Translations under genes and position numbers: made by a program
Notes under the pieces: generated by a model
Told to the model about the DNA's origin: nothing
What the model saw: only the letters and a program-made list of their open reading frames with translations
Database searches by the model: none
Shown: positions 1 through 10,058 of the stretch, one piece after another
Numbering within the stretch: the first letter of the stretch is position 1
Layout of the letters: each line of letters begins with the position of its first letter
Assembly: GCA_003013855.2 (NCBI GenBank)
Contig: ML058407.1
Span: forward strand, 1,426,001-1,490,000
From: Liriodendron chinense
Taxonomy: Eukaryota; Streptophyta; Magnoliopsida; Magnoliales; Magnoliaceae
Direction of reading: 5' to 3'
DNA: 64,000 nt

Positions 1-235
1 ACCGGTCTTGACTGGTCTGGCTCCCTTGGCCGACTGGTCATACGACCGATCTTGGCCCTATTCTTCTTCAGTTTCTTCTTTCTTTCTTCTTCTTAATTTC
101 TTCTTTCTTTGGTCCTTCTTCAACCTTCATCCAAAGGCTTCAAAATGGCTCTTTTTAGTCTTCTATCGGACGAAGTCCACTCTCATTCCTGTAATCACAA
201 AACATACATTAGGTTAGTCTTTAGATCATGAAAAC
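1..235 (-). repeat. 3' LTR of element B, distal part (cut by window start)
   Basis: This is an Athila-like LTR read on the minus strand. Its reverse complement matches the LTR segment after the first ~55 bases of the related LTRs of A (near 22445) and F (near 57590). The first 60 bases contain ACCGGT-type repeats, followed by a CT-rich run, in the same order as the F LTR at 57300-57480. The missing first 55 bases of this LTR are at 23954-24008; element A was inserted between, duplicating AAAAC. The rest of the LTR lies left of the window. Confidence 0.82.
231..235. repeat. Target site duplication of element A (AAAAC)
   Basis: AAAAC directly precedes the TGTTGAG terminus of A and recurs at 23949-23953 directly after the ACA terminus. 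A 5-bp duplication is normal for Ty3/gypsy integrases. It proves that A is one insertion spanning 236-23948, including the nested element T. Confidence 0.93.
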
Positions 236-470
236 TGTTGAGTTCTTAATTGTGCATATTCTAACCCCAATTCATCACTCATTGTGCTAGTTGTTATGGT
301 TTATAGACTAATCTAATGTATGGATTCATGATTGTAGGGATGAGAGAGAGAAGCATCAATTGAAGACCTAAAGGTGCTAGTTAGAAGCAAAGAAGATCAA
401 AGGGGCCAGCGTCGAAGAATGAAAGAAAGAAGTCAGAGAAAAGAAGAAAAGAATGCAGAAGAAGGTGCCC

Positions 471-712
471 ACGACCGGTCGTCCAAAGCCGAAGACCGGT
501 CGTCCGATCGGTCCGCGCATGCGCAGAGGAAGACCCAGAAGCCATTATTCTCTGGACCATTCACGACCGGTCGTGCGACCTGTCGTCCACTTCCGCGACC
601 GGTCATGCGACCGGTCCTTAAATTAATTTTTCGGGACAAAACTCTCGGAACACTTTTAGGCTGTTTTAAGACCGGTCGTCCAGCACTGCGACCGATCGTG
701 CGACCGGTCGTC
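471..712 (+). promoter_or_regulatory. ACCGGTC palindrome array upstream of the TATA box (element A 5' LTR)
   Basis: About eight copies of GACCGGTCG or one-base variants occur in both orientations, often paired around a TCGTGCGA or TCGTCCGA centre. The matching part of the 3' LTR is ~22630-22868. The block ends ~100 bp upstream of the TATA box, where U3 enhancers normally lie. A regulatory role is inferred from position, palindromy and recurrence in the B, C, E and F LTRs. Confidence 0.6.
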
Positions 713-760
713 TGCGTAAGTTTTAAACTGCTAATTCTGGCGCTGATTTTCTCTACGCAG

Positions 761-823
761 TGCGTAAGTGTTACGCAGATTCTTGAATCTTCTGAAGTTG
801 CGGAGCCTCCCCACTATAAAAGG
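761..823 (+). promoter_or_regulatory. Core promoter of element A: GCGTAA inverted repeat, HSE-like trimer, TATA box
   Basis: TGCGTAA and TTACGCA flank GTG at 761-777. A perfect three-unit heat shock element follows at 780-792 (TTC, GAA, TTC at 5-bp spacing). TATAAAAGG is at 815-823, 22 bp further on. The 3' LTR repeats this with a perfect HSE at 22936-22948 and TATA at 22971, again 22 bp apart. The start of R is not determined. HSF binding is inferred from the consensus only. Confidence 0.68.
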
Positions 824-954
824 ACACCTAGGGATCGTTCCTAGGGAATCTTGGAAGGGCTTAAGCAAGGTTGGAGGCGGCGGAAGTGGATTTTGGAGTT
901 CCACAACTCCTTCTAGTTTGTTTTACTGTTTTTATGAGTTTTTTGCTTGTTTCA

Positions 955-959
955 TGTTT
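955..959. repeat. Target site duplication of element T (TGTTT)
   Basis: TGTTT occurs immediately left of the TGTCACG terminus (960) and again at 14335-14339 after the TTACA terminus. The uninterrupted sequence in A's 3' LTR has a single TGTTT followed by CCTTGG. Confidence 0.95.
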
Positions 960-2929
960 TGTCACGCCCCAAACTCGGGGACCGGGCTTACTAAATTCCC
1001 GGCCGCCGAATCCGGTGCCAACAGCCTCCGTAGTACCCCATTCTCGGCCCCTAGCTCCCATACGCCAGGTTCCGATCCTGGGATCCCACAAGGAGGATTT
1101 TCAAGGTAAATTTTTTTTTATAGATGAGCATAAACATAAGTATACCAAACCAAAAGCATCACATCATATATCCACTAAGATAGTCTTTTGAGTACAATGC
1201 TGTAGAAAAGGAAATACAAGGTATAACTGAAAGCTGAAAAATCAAATGCGCGCCCCTGTCTCACTGCTGTCGTGCTATAGTATGACCTGCACGTAAACAA
1301 CGTGCATAAGCTTACTATGAAGCTTAGAGAGTGCGTGGTGTGTGCGCAATGCATATGACAGGTATACAGATATCAGAGTAAGCGGAAATGATGGCAGGCT
1401 ACACTACCAAGTCTATGAATGTCATTGGCCATCTCGAGGCTATGCAATGCAATGGGCCTATATGGCCGAGTGTCATATGCTAATGATGCCATGTGCGCAT
1501 GTCAATCCTCAACTGTCATATATCATACGGTTTACAACTGGGACGTCACCAGGGTCTAGTACACTCCAGACATTGGTTGCCGCCCATCGCGCGCATAACC
1601 AAGCGAGTGGAAGAGACCTCACTATCCGCCTCATCAATGACATATAAGATAATTCACCCGGCTCGTCGATAGCGAACCCATTCACGAGCTGGTCAAACTC
1701 AACCTAGTATATAGCCCTCTGCACCCGGGCGGGTAAGGTCACACCCCCTTCCAACTGACCCCGACACAGTGGGAGACGCGGCCTACTGGTATTTGGCCCT
1801 CATGCGCTCATAAATCCACTCGGTCTAGACATTGGAGCATCCTACTGGTACCACAGGGTTTAGGGACTTTCACCCAAGGACATCTTTGGCGCCTAAGTGC
1901 TAGAACATATTTCCGGTGTCCATTCCTACCATCCACGATGTGACTGTGGTGGTCAAAACCCCGATGCCGCTGGGGTGAGAATCTGATCATGACATGTATA
2001 ATGCGAGATGCATGAGTCACACTATTAAAGCCATGCACCAAACCTGCGCATACCGCGCGATCATGTAGGGTGACCATATCTCATACGGGTCCCCTAAGTA
2101 TCTCAAGCTGTAAGGCATATGCTATGATCGACATCGTCCACAGTCAGGCATACATATGATGCGTATGTACAAATGAATGGGTATGATATTCATTACACTA
2201 AGCATATTATCAGTGTGACCTATCCAGCTAAGTATACTAGCATATTACCAGACATATCATGTACTGTTGGCCTTGAATGGCCCAATATATATACAGAGAG
2301 TGGGACCCGAACTGTGGGCCCCATAGGAAATGTAAAGGTCTTCGTGGTATAGCCCACTTGAGACTACATCGGCCCCATACTTGGGCCTGCACATACAAGA
2401 TAGGCAGCATGAATAAAACAGATACATCATGGTGGAGCTAATAGATACATCACGTTGGGACCCATAGGGTGGGCCACCTGCTGGGCAGCGTGGTACCCAA
2501 CTGATCCCAATAAGTTTGAATCAAGCAGATATTTGTGTTTTCTCCTTCATACATATCCATGTGATCTTATGAACCGATTGGATGGCAAATAAACATCACT
2601 GTAGAACCTAGAAAGGTTTCAATGTTGGAAATCATTATTTCCACTGAAGCATGGTCCACTTGACATTAAGATATGCTTAAATTTTGGGCCCAGCCACTTA
2701 TGGATAGGTTGGGTGACAAATAAACATCATTTTGGGTCTAGGAAAGTTTCAATGGTGGAGATTATTATTCCCACTGTTGTCCCATGGCATGGCCCACTTG
2801 TCATTTGGATATGCTAAGATTTTTGGGCTCGGTCACTTATAAAATAGGTTGGATGACAATTAAACATCACTGTAGGGCTGGGAAGGTTTCAACGGTAGAG
2901 ATCATTATTCCCACCGTTGACCCGTGGCA

Positions 2930-4356
2930 TAGCCCACTAAAATGAGCTGGAAAAACATATGGACGGGATAGGTACAGCACATACATTCTAGGTGGGCCCA
3001 ACGAGTGGGGCCCATTGCCAAAGCCCATACAGACAGGCTGCTGGGCAGCAGCGTCCCCTGGACGCTGTCTGTCCAGCAGCAGCATATATATATATATTTT
3101 TATTTTATTTTATTTTATTTTTTATTTTTTTATATATATATATATATTTTTTTCATATATATATATTTTTATTTATTTAATAAGTGGGGCCCACAGGAGT
3201 TCCTGATCAAGCTGATATTTTTGATGTCCCTTCCTCCATGTATGTGTGAACTTACGAACAGGTTGGATCTCAAATAAACATCACGGTGGCCCATAAGAAG
3301 GTTTCAACGGTGGGGCACTGTCCCTACTGTTTGCTGTGGTGGGGCCCCCTCGAGACTTGGATCTGGCTCATTCTTGGGGTCGTACCCTAAAATGATCTCC
3401 CCAACTGGATGGACGGTGTGGATACAACACGTACATCATGGTGGGACCCACAAGTGGGCCACTGCTGGCCGAGCCAGCGTGCCAGGACGCTGGTACGCCC
3501 AGCGTCAGCGTCAGCGACGCTGACTCCTCACCTTCTTTCTTTCCTTTTTTTTTTTTTTTTTTTTGTATTCATATCAAGTGGGGTCCACATGGCACTGATC
3601 CACTCCGTTCATCAGATTCTCCATCTCATGGGGGACCCAACAAGCCCCATATTGGATATACAAATCCATCTAGAAACGTAAAGGTGGGCCAAAAGATTCT
3701 GACAGTAGGAATCATTGTTCCCACTGTTTCAAGCGGTGCGGTCCACTGAAGATTTGGATCGGGCTCATCTTTGGGCCCTGGCCCTAAAATGATCTGGGAA
3801 AACCGATGGACGGCGTGGATGGAACTAAAACATCAAGGTGGGTCCCACGAGCGGGACCCCTTGCAACGTTCAAGTGACGCTGGACGTTCCAGCGTCAGGA
3901 CGTCCAGACGCTGGACGTCCAGCACATGCATATATATTTTTTTTTTCTTCTTTTTTTTTTTTTGTTTTCCTGCTATCATTTCATGTGGGGCCCACTTAGT
4001 GAAGATCCGATCCATCCATTAGATTCCCCATATCATTAGGGACCCAACAAGCCCAATATTGGGCAGGTGATGTGGTCCACAAACATCACGGTGGGTCCAA
4101 GAAACCTCGACAGTAGGCTTCACCATCTCCACTGTTTTCAATGGTGTGGTCCACCTGAGATCTGGATCTTCTTCATTTTTGGCGCCCAGCCCTAAAATGG
4201 GCTGGAGAAACAGACGGACGGCATGGATCTAATACATTCATCAAGGTGGGTCCCACGTGTGGGGGCCCTATTCCTGGCCGACCGGCTGCCCTTGCTGGGC
4301 AGCAGCATCCCCTGGACGCTGGCTGTCCAGCGGCAGCCCTCTCTGTCTTTCTTTTT

Positions 4357-4397
<41 letters not shown>

Positions 4398-4560
4398 AAT
4401 TATTTTTACAAAGTGGGGCCCGTTCATGGATGATCCAATCCATCCATCAGGTTGTCCACCATCAGGTGGGCCCAAAAGAAAAGGAAAAGAAATGAAGGGA
4501 AAGAAGAAAATGGGGGGTTTATGTACCCCTTGCACTCACCTCAAATAATGGACGGTTGGA
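2930..4560. repeat. Four-module degenerate tandem array inside the Tekay LTR
   Basis: Four modules of ~400 bp start near 2935, 3390, 3780 and 4190. Each runs in the same order: an AAAATGATCTGG-like start, a GATGGACGG motif, a GTGGGNCCCAC-type motif, a GC-rich inverted repeat, a T-rich or TTA-rich tract, another GTGGGGCCCAC-type motif, and a GGTGTGGTCCAC-like end. Sequence identity between modules is modest but the order is constant. The same array is in T's other LTR and, more diverged, in T2 at ~38295-39740. Confidence 0.72.
3504..3524. repeat. Perfect hairpin of LTR module 2
   Basis: Arms GTCAGCGTC and GACGCTGAC surround a 3-nt loop. The equivalents are 3037-3052 in module 1 (GCTGCT/AGCAGC, 4-nt loop) and 3876-3896 in module 3 (GACGCTGGA/TCCAGCGTC, 3-nt loop). 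Each is followed within ~60 bp by an uninterrupted T-rich tract. Function unknown. Confidence 0.7.
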
Positions 4561-4659
4561 TTGAATCGAGTTGATGATCGGACGATCCGGACGGTCCGGA
4601 TGATGGTTGGGGCCCTCCAAGCAAGGATCTCCACCCTCAAATCCTAGATCTCCCTCCAA

Positions 4660-4695
4660 ATCTCTCTCTTCTCTCAATTCTTCCTCTCTTCTCTC

Positions 4696-4728
<33 letters not shown>

Positions 4729-4732
4729 CTCC
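4660..4732. repeat. CT-rich low-complexity tract in the Tekay LTR
   Basis: Irregular (CT)n/(CTTT)n sequence, also present at 13771-13842 in the other LTR. Confidence 0.85.
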
Positions 4733-5223
4733 AAAAATGGCTACGTATGGCATTTGTTTGTAGGGAGCTTGGGATATAAGTGGTATTAGAAATGGGAATG
4801 ATGATGGATGGGGTAATTATGAGATTGGATTGCTTGGGTATGGCTTAAGTTGACTTGTGAGGAGAGAGAGATGTACTTGATTGATTGATGCTTGATGGAT
4901 TGATGGGATGTTGATTGATTGATGGGATATCGATTGATTGATGGGACAACCTAGGGATTTGTGCAAGTGGGGCCCACACCATGCATGTTGCGCGGCCCAC
5001 CTCAGATTACGCGATAGATCATAACTTTCACACCGGGTATCGCAATGGGGCGTGCCGCGCGGCGTTGGAATCGCAGCGCCTACGCGGTCACCGGGGTATA
5101 AGTCTCGGGTTGATGCAGTACTAAAATAGGGTCGCGGTCAAGGCTCGCTAATCTGATCCGTCCGGGACGTACCGGCACCGGAAATTAAGCGTACGGAGGG
5201 CAAATAAGGGTACGGGTCTTACA

Positions 5224-5236
5224 ACTCTTCCCTTCT
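5224..5236 (-). promoter_or_regulatory. Element T polypurine tract
   Basis: On the minus strand AGAAGGGAAGAGT abuts the LTR start TGTAAGACC. It is the expected plus-strand DNA primer, just downstream of the gag-pol stop. Confidence 0.85.
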
Positions 5237-5354
5237 AACAAAAAATTTCGTCCTCGAAATTTGCAATACAAACCCAAACTAGCCGAAGATCATAAAAAAA
5301 AAATCACATCACTATATATGCATATCGACTCGAAAAGCAATCATACAGATACAA

Positions 5355-8300
5355 TCAATCATAAAAAAGATGAGGATAAGACTCGCGAATCTCTGCCTCT
5401 CGCTCCCACGACGCCTCATCTGCGCTATGATGACTCCACTGGACCTTCACTAAAGGAATGACCTTGGTCCGGAGGACCTGCTCCTTCCGGTCAAGGATAC
5501 GAACCGGCTGCTCAATGTATGAAGCATCCTCACGAACCTCCAACGGCTGCCAATCTATCACAGGAACCACGTCTGACTCACACTTCCGCAGCATGGAAAC
5601 ATGGAAAACATTGTGGACGCCAGACAACTGAAGTGGCAAGGCAAGCTGATAGGCCACGGCGCCAACGCGCCCAATGATCTCGAAGGGTCCAATGAATCTC
5701 GGGGCAAGCTTCCCCTTAGCTCCAAAACGAACCACGCCCTTCATGGGCGAGACCCTGAGATACACACGATCCCCAATGGAAAACTCTAGGGGACGACGTC
5801 GACGATCTGCAAAACTCTTCTGTCGACTCTGAGCTGTGCGCATCCTCTGCCTGATGATATCGATAGCCTCTGATGTCCTCTGCACAAGCTCGGGACCTAG
5901 GAGACGATGCTCTCCAACCTCGGCCCAACAACTAGGAGACCTACAAGGTCTACCATACAATGCCTCAAAAGGAGCCATACCGATAGTCGCCTGGTAGCTG
6001 TTATTATATGCAAACTCAGCCAAACGCAGGTGTTTATCCCAACTACCTGAGAAATCCAACACGCAAGCTCGAAGCATGTCCTCAAGGATCTGGTTGACCC
6101 TCTCGGTCTGACCATCAGTCTGAGGATGATATGCGGTGCTGAACTTCAAGGCAGGCCCCATCGCCTTCTGAAAACTCCTCCAGAACCGCGACGTAAACCT
6201 CGGATCTCGATCAGAAACGATCGAGACTGGGACTCCGTGCAGCCTCACAATCTCCTCGATAAACAATTCTGCAAGTCTGTCCAATGACCAGGTCGCACGT
6301 ATCGCAAGAAAGTGTGCCGACTTCGTCAAACGATCAACGACAACCCAGATGGCATCGTGACCGCGATCAGTCCTCGGCAAGCCCATAATGAAGTCTGTGG
6401 TCACGTGCTCCCATTTCCACAACGGAACACTCAACGGCTGCAGGGGACCTGGAGGTTTGCGATGATCGGCCTTGACACGCTGGCAAGTGTCACACTCGGA
6501 CACAAAGCTGGCAATCTGACGCTTCATTCCGGCCCAATAATACTGCCTCCTCATATCACGATACATCTTGGTAGAGCCTGGGTGAATCATGAACCTCGAT
6601 CGGTGTGCCTCATCCATAAGGTCTCTGCGCAACTGAGGAATATCTGGAACACACAACCGACCCCTGAAACGAAGTCCACCATCTGACCCAATCTGCCAAT
6701 CAGTCTGACCCTCTGACGCGGCCTCTTCCAAATAATCCTTCAACGTCTGATCTGACTGTTGAGCCTCGATCACCCTAGAAACAAGAGAGGGTTGAATCGA
6801 CAAGTTCGATAACTGCGCGATAGAAGACTGCAGGCTCAGCTCAAAATCATACTCGGCAACCTCCTCGAGCATCCTCCACTCCTGGACCATCATATATGCC
6901 ACCAGGCCTCGTGGCTGACGGCTAAGGGCATCAGCCACCACATTGGCCTTGCCAGGGTGGTACTGAAGATCAAAATCATAATCCTTCAGGAGCTCCATCC
7001 AACGTCTCTGCCTCATGTTCAACTCGGACTGCGAAAAGAGGTACTTCAAGCTCTTATGGTCAGAAAAGAGCTTGAACCTGACCCCATAAAGATAGTGCCT
7101 CCACACCTTCAGTGCGAAGACTACTGCTGCTAGCTCCAGATCATGCGTGGGGTAGTTCTGCTCATGGACCTTGAGCTGGCGAGACGCATACGCTACTACT
7201 TTGCCATGCTGCATCAGGACAGCACCTAAGCCAATCCGTGAGGCATCTGTAAAAACCACGAATCCTTCACTCCCGGAGGGAAGGGTGAGGACTGGTGTAG
7301 AAGTAAGACGGTCCTTCAGTTCTGCAAATGCTCGCTCACAGGCATCACTCCAAACGAACCCAGCGCCCTTTCGGGTCAACCTGGTCAGCGGGGCTGCAAT
7401 ACGAGAGAAGCCCTCTATGAAACGGCGATAATAACCTGCTAACCCCAGGAAACTCCGGATTTCGGACGCATTCGTGGGTTGCCTCCACTGACGCACGGCA
7501 TCAATCTTCACCGGATCTACTGCTACTCCTTGCCTCGTCACCACGTGACCGAGGAACTTCACCTCCTCCTGCCAAAACTCACACTTCTCCAACTTCGCAT
7601 AAAGCTGGTGTGTGCGGAGGGTTTGCAAGGTGATCTCCAGATGCCGCGCATGCTCCTCCCGAGTCCTCGAATAGATCAGAATGTCATCGATAAACACCAC
7701 AACGAACTGATCGAGGTAGGGACGAAAGACCTCGTTCATCAATTGCATGAACACAGCGGGCGCATTGGTCAGTCCGAAGGACATGACCTGAAACTCAAAA
7801 TGACCGTAACGCGTCCTGAATGCCGTCTTCGGGATATCCTCCTCCCGGACACGGACCTGATGATAACTGGATCGTAGGTCAATCTTCGAAAAGAACTGGG
7901 CCTCCCGTAACTGATCAAATAAATCGTCGATCCTCGGAAGCGGGTACCTATTCTTAATCGTGACCTTGTTGAGCTCGCGGTAATCCACGCAGAGCCTCAA
8001 CGAGCCATCCTTCTTCTTCACAAAGAGTACCGGCGCTCCCCATGGTGAACTACTCGGACGAATGAAGCCTAGTTCACGCAACTCGTCCAACTGCTTTTGC
8101 AGTTCTCGCAGCTCCAACGGTGCCATACAATACGGGGCCTTTGAGATAGGCGCGGTACCGGGTACAAGGTCAATCTGGAACTCTGTATGCCGACGAGGTG
8201 GCAACCCCGGAATCTCCTGAAATACATCTGAAAAGTCACAAACGACCGGCAAGTGGTCGATGCTCAAAGCAACCGGCTCCTCAATTGCACAAGCCATCAG

Positions 8301-9842
8301 TGCTGATAATTGTTCTCCTCTGGGTTCAGCAACAAATTGAAATTGCGGCATGCCGGGTATAAGGAAGGTAACCGTTCTCGCAAAACAGTCTATGATGGCA
8401 TGATACTCGGACAACCAATCCATGCCCAAGATAACATCAAACTCGGACATCGGCAAAACAAACAAGTCAGCAGGCAAAAAGGTCTCTCCTACCAAGACGG
8501 GGCAAGACGAACAAATCAAACTTAATACTGCGGTCTTCCCTAAGGGTGTCGACACTGACAAACCCTCGCGCACGGATTCTAACGGCAAACCAATCGATCG
8601 ACAGAAACCCTCGGATATGAATGAATGTGATGCGCCAGAATCAAATAGAACATGTGCTATGCATGCAGAGACAAGGAGTGTACCCTCTACGACTCCTCCT
8701 GGTGCCTGAGGGTCCTGCTGGGCTGCATAGAACTGGCCCTGAGCCTGCTGGGGAGGTGCCTGTCCCCTCTGTGGTCGTTGCTGCTGCTGATGCGTCCTCT
8801 GCTGCTGCCTCTGCTGCGGAGGAGCTCTCGGCGGTGGGTACTGCTGTCGTTGATGCTGCTGATGGGGTCTCGGCGGCTGATACTGCTGACGCTGCTGTCG
8901 GTGTGAATGGGGGCACTCCCTATGACGATGTCCCATCTCTCCGCACCCATAACAATGGCCTATAATCTGCTGCTGCGGTGGTGCTAGGGGTGCTACGGGT
9001 GCCACTGGTGCTGCTGGTGCTCGGAAGGGTGGACGAGCTACATGCCTCTGCGGTGGTCGAAGTCGCTGCTGTCGGAAGTTGCCAGAGGGTGCCTTTCTCT
9101 TCCCCTTTCGATCGCCGCCTTGACTGCGGATCCGCTGCGCGTCGGCCCACTCTGCCTCATAAATTTGGGCCCGCTCCACCACCTCCTCAAATGTAGGGAG
9201 CTTGTGTCCTGCGACACGGCCCCTAAGGCCAAGGCGCAAACCGCCCTCGAACCGACGGGCCTTTCGCCTCGCATCATCCACAAGATACGTCGCGAATCGA
9301 GACAGCTCAACGAATCGGGCCTCGTACTGTGATACGGTCATCTCTCCCTGGACTAGCGTCTCGAACTCTAACGCTCTCTGCTGACGGACATGCTCAGGGA
9401 AGAACTTCTGCCTAAACCGGTCTACAAAATCCTCCCAGGTCCACTCGAAATCTGCCTCTACTGTGCGGGTAATCGATGACCACCAATGCTCGGCCTCTCC
9501 CTGAAGAAGGAAGACGGCGAGAGGAACTCGCTGCACAGTCGTGCATCGCATAATGGTAAAGATCTTTTCTACTTCAGACTTCCATCTCTCTGCCGCCTCC
9601 GGGTTCGGCTCGCCCGAGAAACGTGGGGGATCCATCTGCCTGAAATCCCTAAGTAAGGAACGGGCGCGATCCTGCTCGGATGTGGCAGGTGAATCGGCTG
9701 ACCTCCTCTCTTGGCGCTCTACCAAGGAGGTCATGGCACGCAACATCTGCTGGAACTGACCAGCAGTCATGCCTGGAGCTGGGGCAGTCTGGGACGTACC
9801 CGCACTAGACGATTGCCTACCAACGGCTCTCTTGGGTGTCAT
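5355..9842 (-). CDS. gag-pol: Intact Gag-Pol polyprotein of element T (Tekay-type chromovirus)
   Basis: One ORF of 1495 residues encodes the whole replication machinery. In order: a Gag capsid region (~70-240); a zinc knuckle CX2CX4HX4C (C297-C310) followed by a Gln/Pro-rich linker; an aspartic protease with DSGA at 401-404; reverse transcriptase with FIDD at 717-720; RNase H with D866, E903, D928 and D971; integrase with an HHCC zinc site (H1080, H1087, C1117, C1120) and DD35E triad (D1150, D1211, E1247); a GPF motif near 1385; and a C-terminal chromodomain (~1446-1495). The start is the first Met, MTPKRA, matching MAPKRA in T2. Possible hypomorphic changes relative to T2: the RT motif reads LRSSYHQ where T2 has LRSGYHQ, APYC replaces APYR, and DASR replaces DASC in RNase H. 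Translation as a single Gag-Pol without frameshift is usual for this clade. Confidence 0.96.
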   Translation of the reverse strand: MTPKRAVGRQSSSAGTSQTAPAPGMTAGQFQQMLRAMTSLVERQERRSADSPATSEQDRARSLLRDFRQMDPPRFSGEPNPEAAERWKSEVEKIFTIMRCTTVQRVPLAVFLLQGEAEHWWSSITRTVEADFEWTWEDFVDRFRQKFFPEHVRQQRALEFETLVQGEMTVSQYEARFVELSRFATYLVDDARRKARRFEGGLRLGLRGRVAGHKLPTFEEVVERAQIYEAEWADAQRIRSQGGDRKGKRKAPSGNFRQQRLRPPQRHVARPPFRAPAAPVAPVAPLAPPQQQIIGHCYGCGEMGHRHRECPHSHRQQRQQYQPPRPHQQHQRQQYPPPRAPPQQRQQQRTHQQQQRPQRGQAPPQQAQGQFYAAQQDPQAPGGVVEGTLLVSACIAHVLFDSGASHSFISEGFCRSIGLPLESVREGLSVSTPLGKTAVLSLICSSCPVLVGETFLPADLFVLPMSEFDVILGMDWLSEYHAIIDCFARTVTFLIPGMPQFQFVAEPRGEQLSALMACAIEEPVALSIDHLPVVCDFSDVFQEIPGLPPRRHTEFQIDLVPGTAPISKAPYCMAPLELRELQKQLDELRELGFIRPSSSPWGAPVLFVKKKDGSLRLCVDYRELNKVTIKNRYPLPRIDDLFDQLREAQFFSKIDLRSSYHQVRVREEDIPKTAFRTRYGHFEFQVMSFGLTNAPAVFMQLMNEVFRPYLDQFVVVFIDDILIYSRTREEHARHLEITLQTLRTHQLYAKLEKCEFWQEEVKFLGHVVTRQGVAVDPVKIDAVRQWRQPTNASEIRSFLGLAGYYRRFIEGFSRIAAPLTRLTRKGAGFVWSDACERAFAELKDRLTSTPVLTLPSGSEGFVVFTDASRIGLGAVLMQHGKVVAYASRQLKVHEQNYPTHDLELAAVVFALKVWRHYLYGVRFKLFSDHKSLKYLFSQSELNMRQRRWMELLKDYDFDLQYHPGKANVVADALSRQPRGLVAYMMVQEWRMLEEVAEYDFELSLQSSIAQLSNLSIQPSLVSRVIEAQQSDQTLKDYLEEAASEGQTDWQIGSDGGLRFRGRLCVPDIPQLRRDLMDEAHRSRFMIHPGSTKMYRDMRRQYYWAGMKRQIASFVSECDTCQRVKADHRKPPGPLQPLSVPLWKWEHVTTDFIMGLPRTDRGHDAIWVVVDRLTKSAHFLAIRATWSLDRLAELFIEEIVRLHGVPVSIVSDRDPRFTSRFWRSFQKAMGPALKFSTAYHPQTDGQTERVNQILEDMLRACVLDFSGSWDKHLRLAEFAYNNSYQATIGMAPFEALYGRPCRSPSCWAEVGEHRLLGPELVQRTSEAIDIIRQRMRTAQSRQKSFADRRRRPLEFSIGDRVYLRVSPMKGVVRFGAKGKLAPRFIGPFEIIGRVGAVAYQLALPLQLSGVHNVFHVSMLRKCESDVVPVIDWQPLEVREDASYIEQPVRILDRKEQVLRTKVIPLVKVQWSHHSADEASWEREAEIRESYPHLFYD

Positions 9843-10058
9843 GTCCTACAAAAAGGCAGGATCCTCTTAGCATCGGGTTACTCATGAGTGCCCACACGTC
9901 AATCAAAATTTTCTAGGCATACAATAAGGGAGTCCTAGTTTAAACTAAGTTCAAAGCAGGTGAGTAAGATTGGGGTCCTAGCAATCATATAGTACAAGGC
10001 AGGTAATTAAAGGTTATTAGTAGATATGTAATGTTATGGACAGGTATTCCCAAGTTAT
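9843..10058 (-). other. Untranslated leader of element T
   Basis: 216 bp between the PBS and the gag-pol start. I see no ORF and no clear structure. It aligns with T2 54608-54868 but is considerably diverged. Confidence 0.7.

Larger units (their letters stand above)
236..959 (+). repeat. Element A 5' LTR, first part (U3, TATA, start of R)
   Basis: Begins TGTTGAGTTC, matching the 3' LTR at 22392. It contains the ACCGGT array, a GCGTAA inverted repeat, a heat-shock-like element and a TATA box. It is cut after TGTTT (955-959) by element T and resumes after the duplicated TGTTT at 14335-14339. The intact 3' LTR at 23110-23115 reads straight through this junction, which confirms the empty-site sequence. 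Confidence 0.95.
960..5223 (-). repeat. Element T 3' LTR (4264 bp)
   Basis: On the minus strand this LTR begins TGTAAGACCC at 5223 and ends GGCGTGACA at 960. It has three zones: a unique part (960-2560); diverged repeats with ~130-bp spacing containing AAATAAACATCA (2580-2950); and a four-module array (2930-4560) followed by CT-rich sequence and a terminal unique part. It contains no credible ORF. Its pair is at 10076-14334. Confidence 0.95.

Noticed and set aside
3409..4548. Overlapping ORFs of 60-120 codons in the Tekay LTRs, many with Phe/Leu/Ile or Lys/Asn runs
   Set aside because: They are translations of poly-T, TTA and AT tracts in the LTR modules, occur on both strands at once, and change length with the tracts between LTR copies.
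8700..9060. ORFs on the plus strand opposite the Gln/Pro-rich linker of T Gag
   Set aside because: Shadows of the CAG/CTG-rich coding sequence on the minus strand; the minus frame has the zinc knuckle and full polyprotein context.
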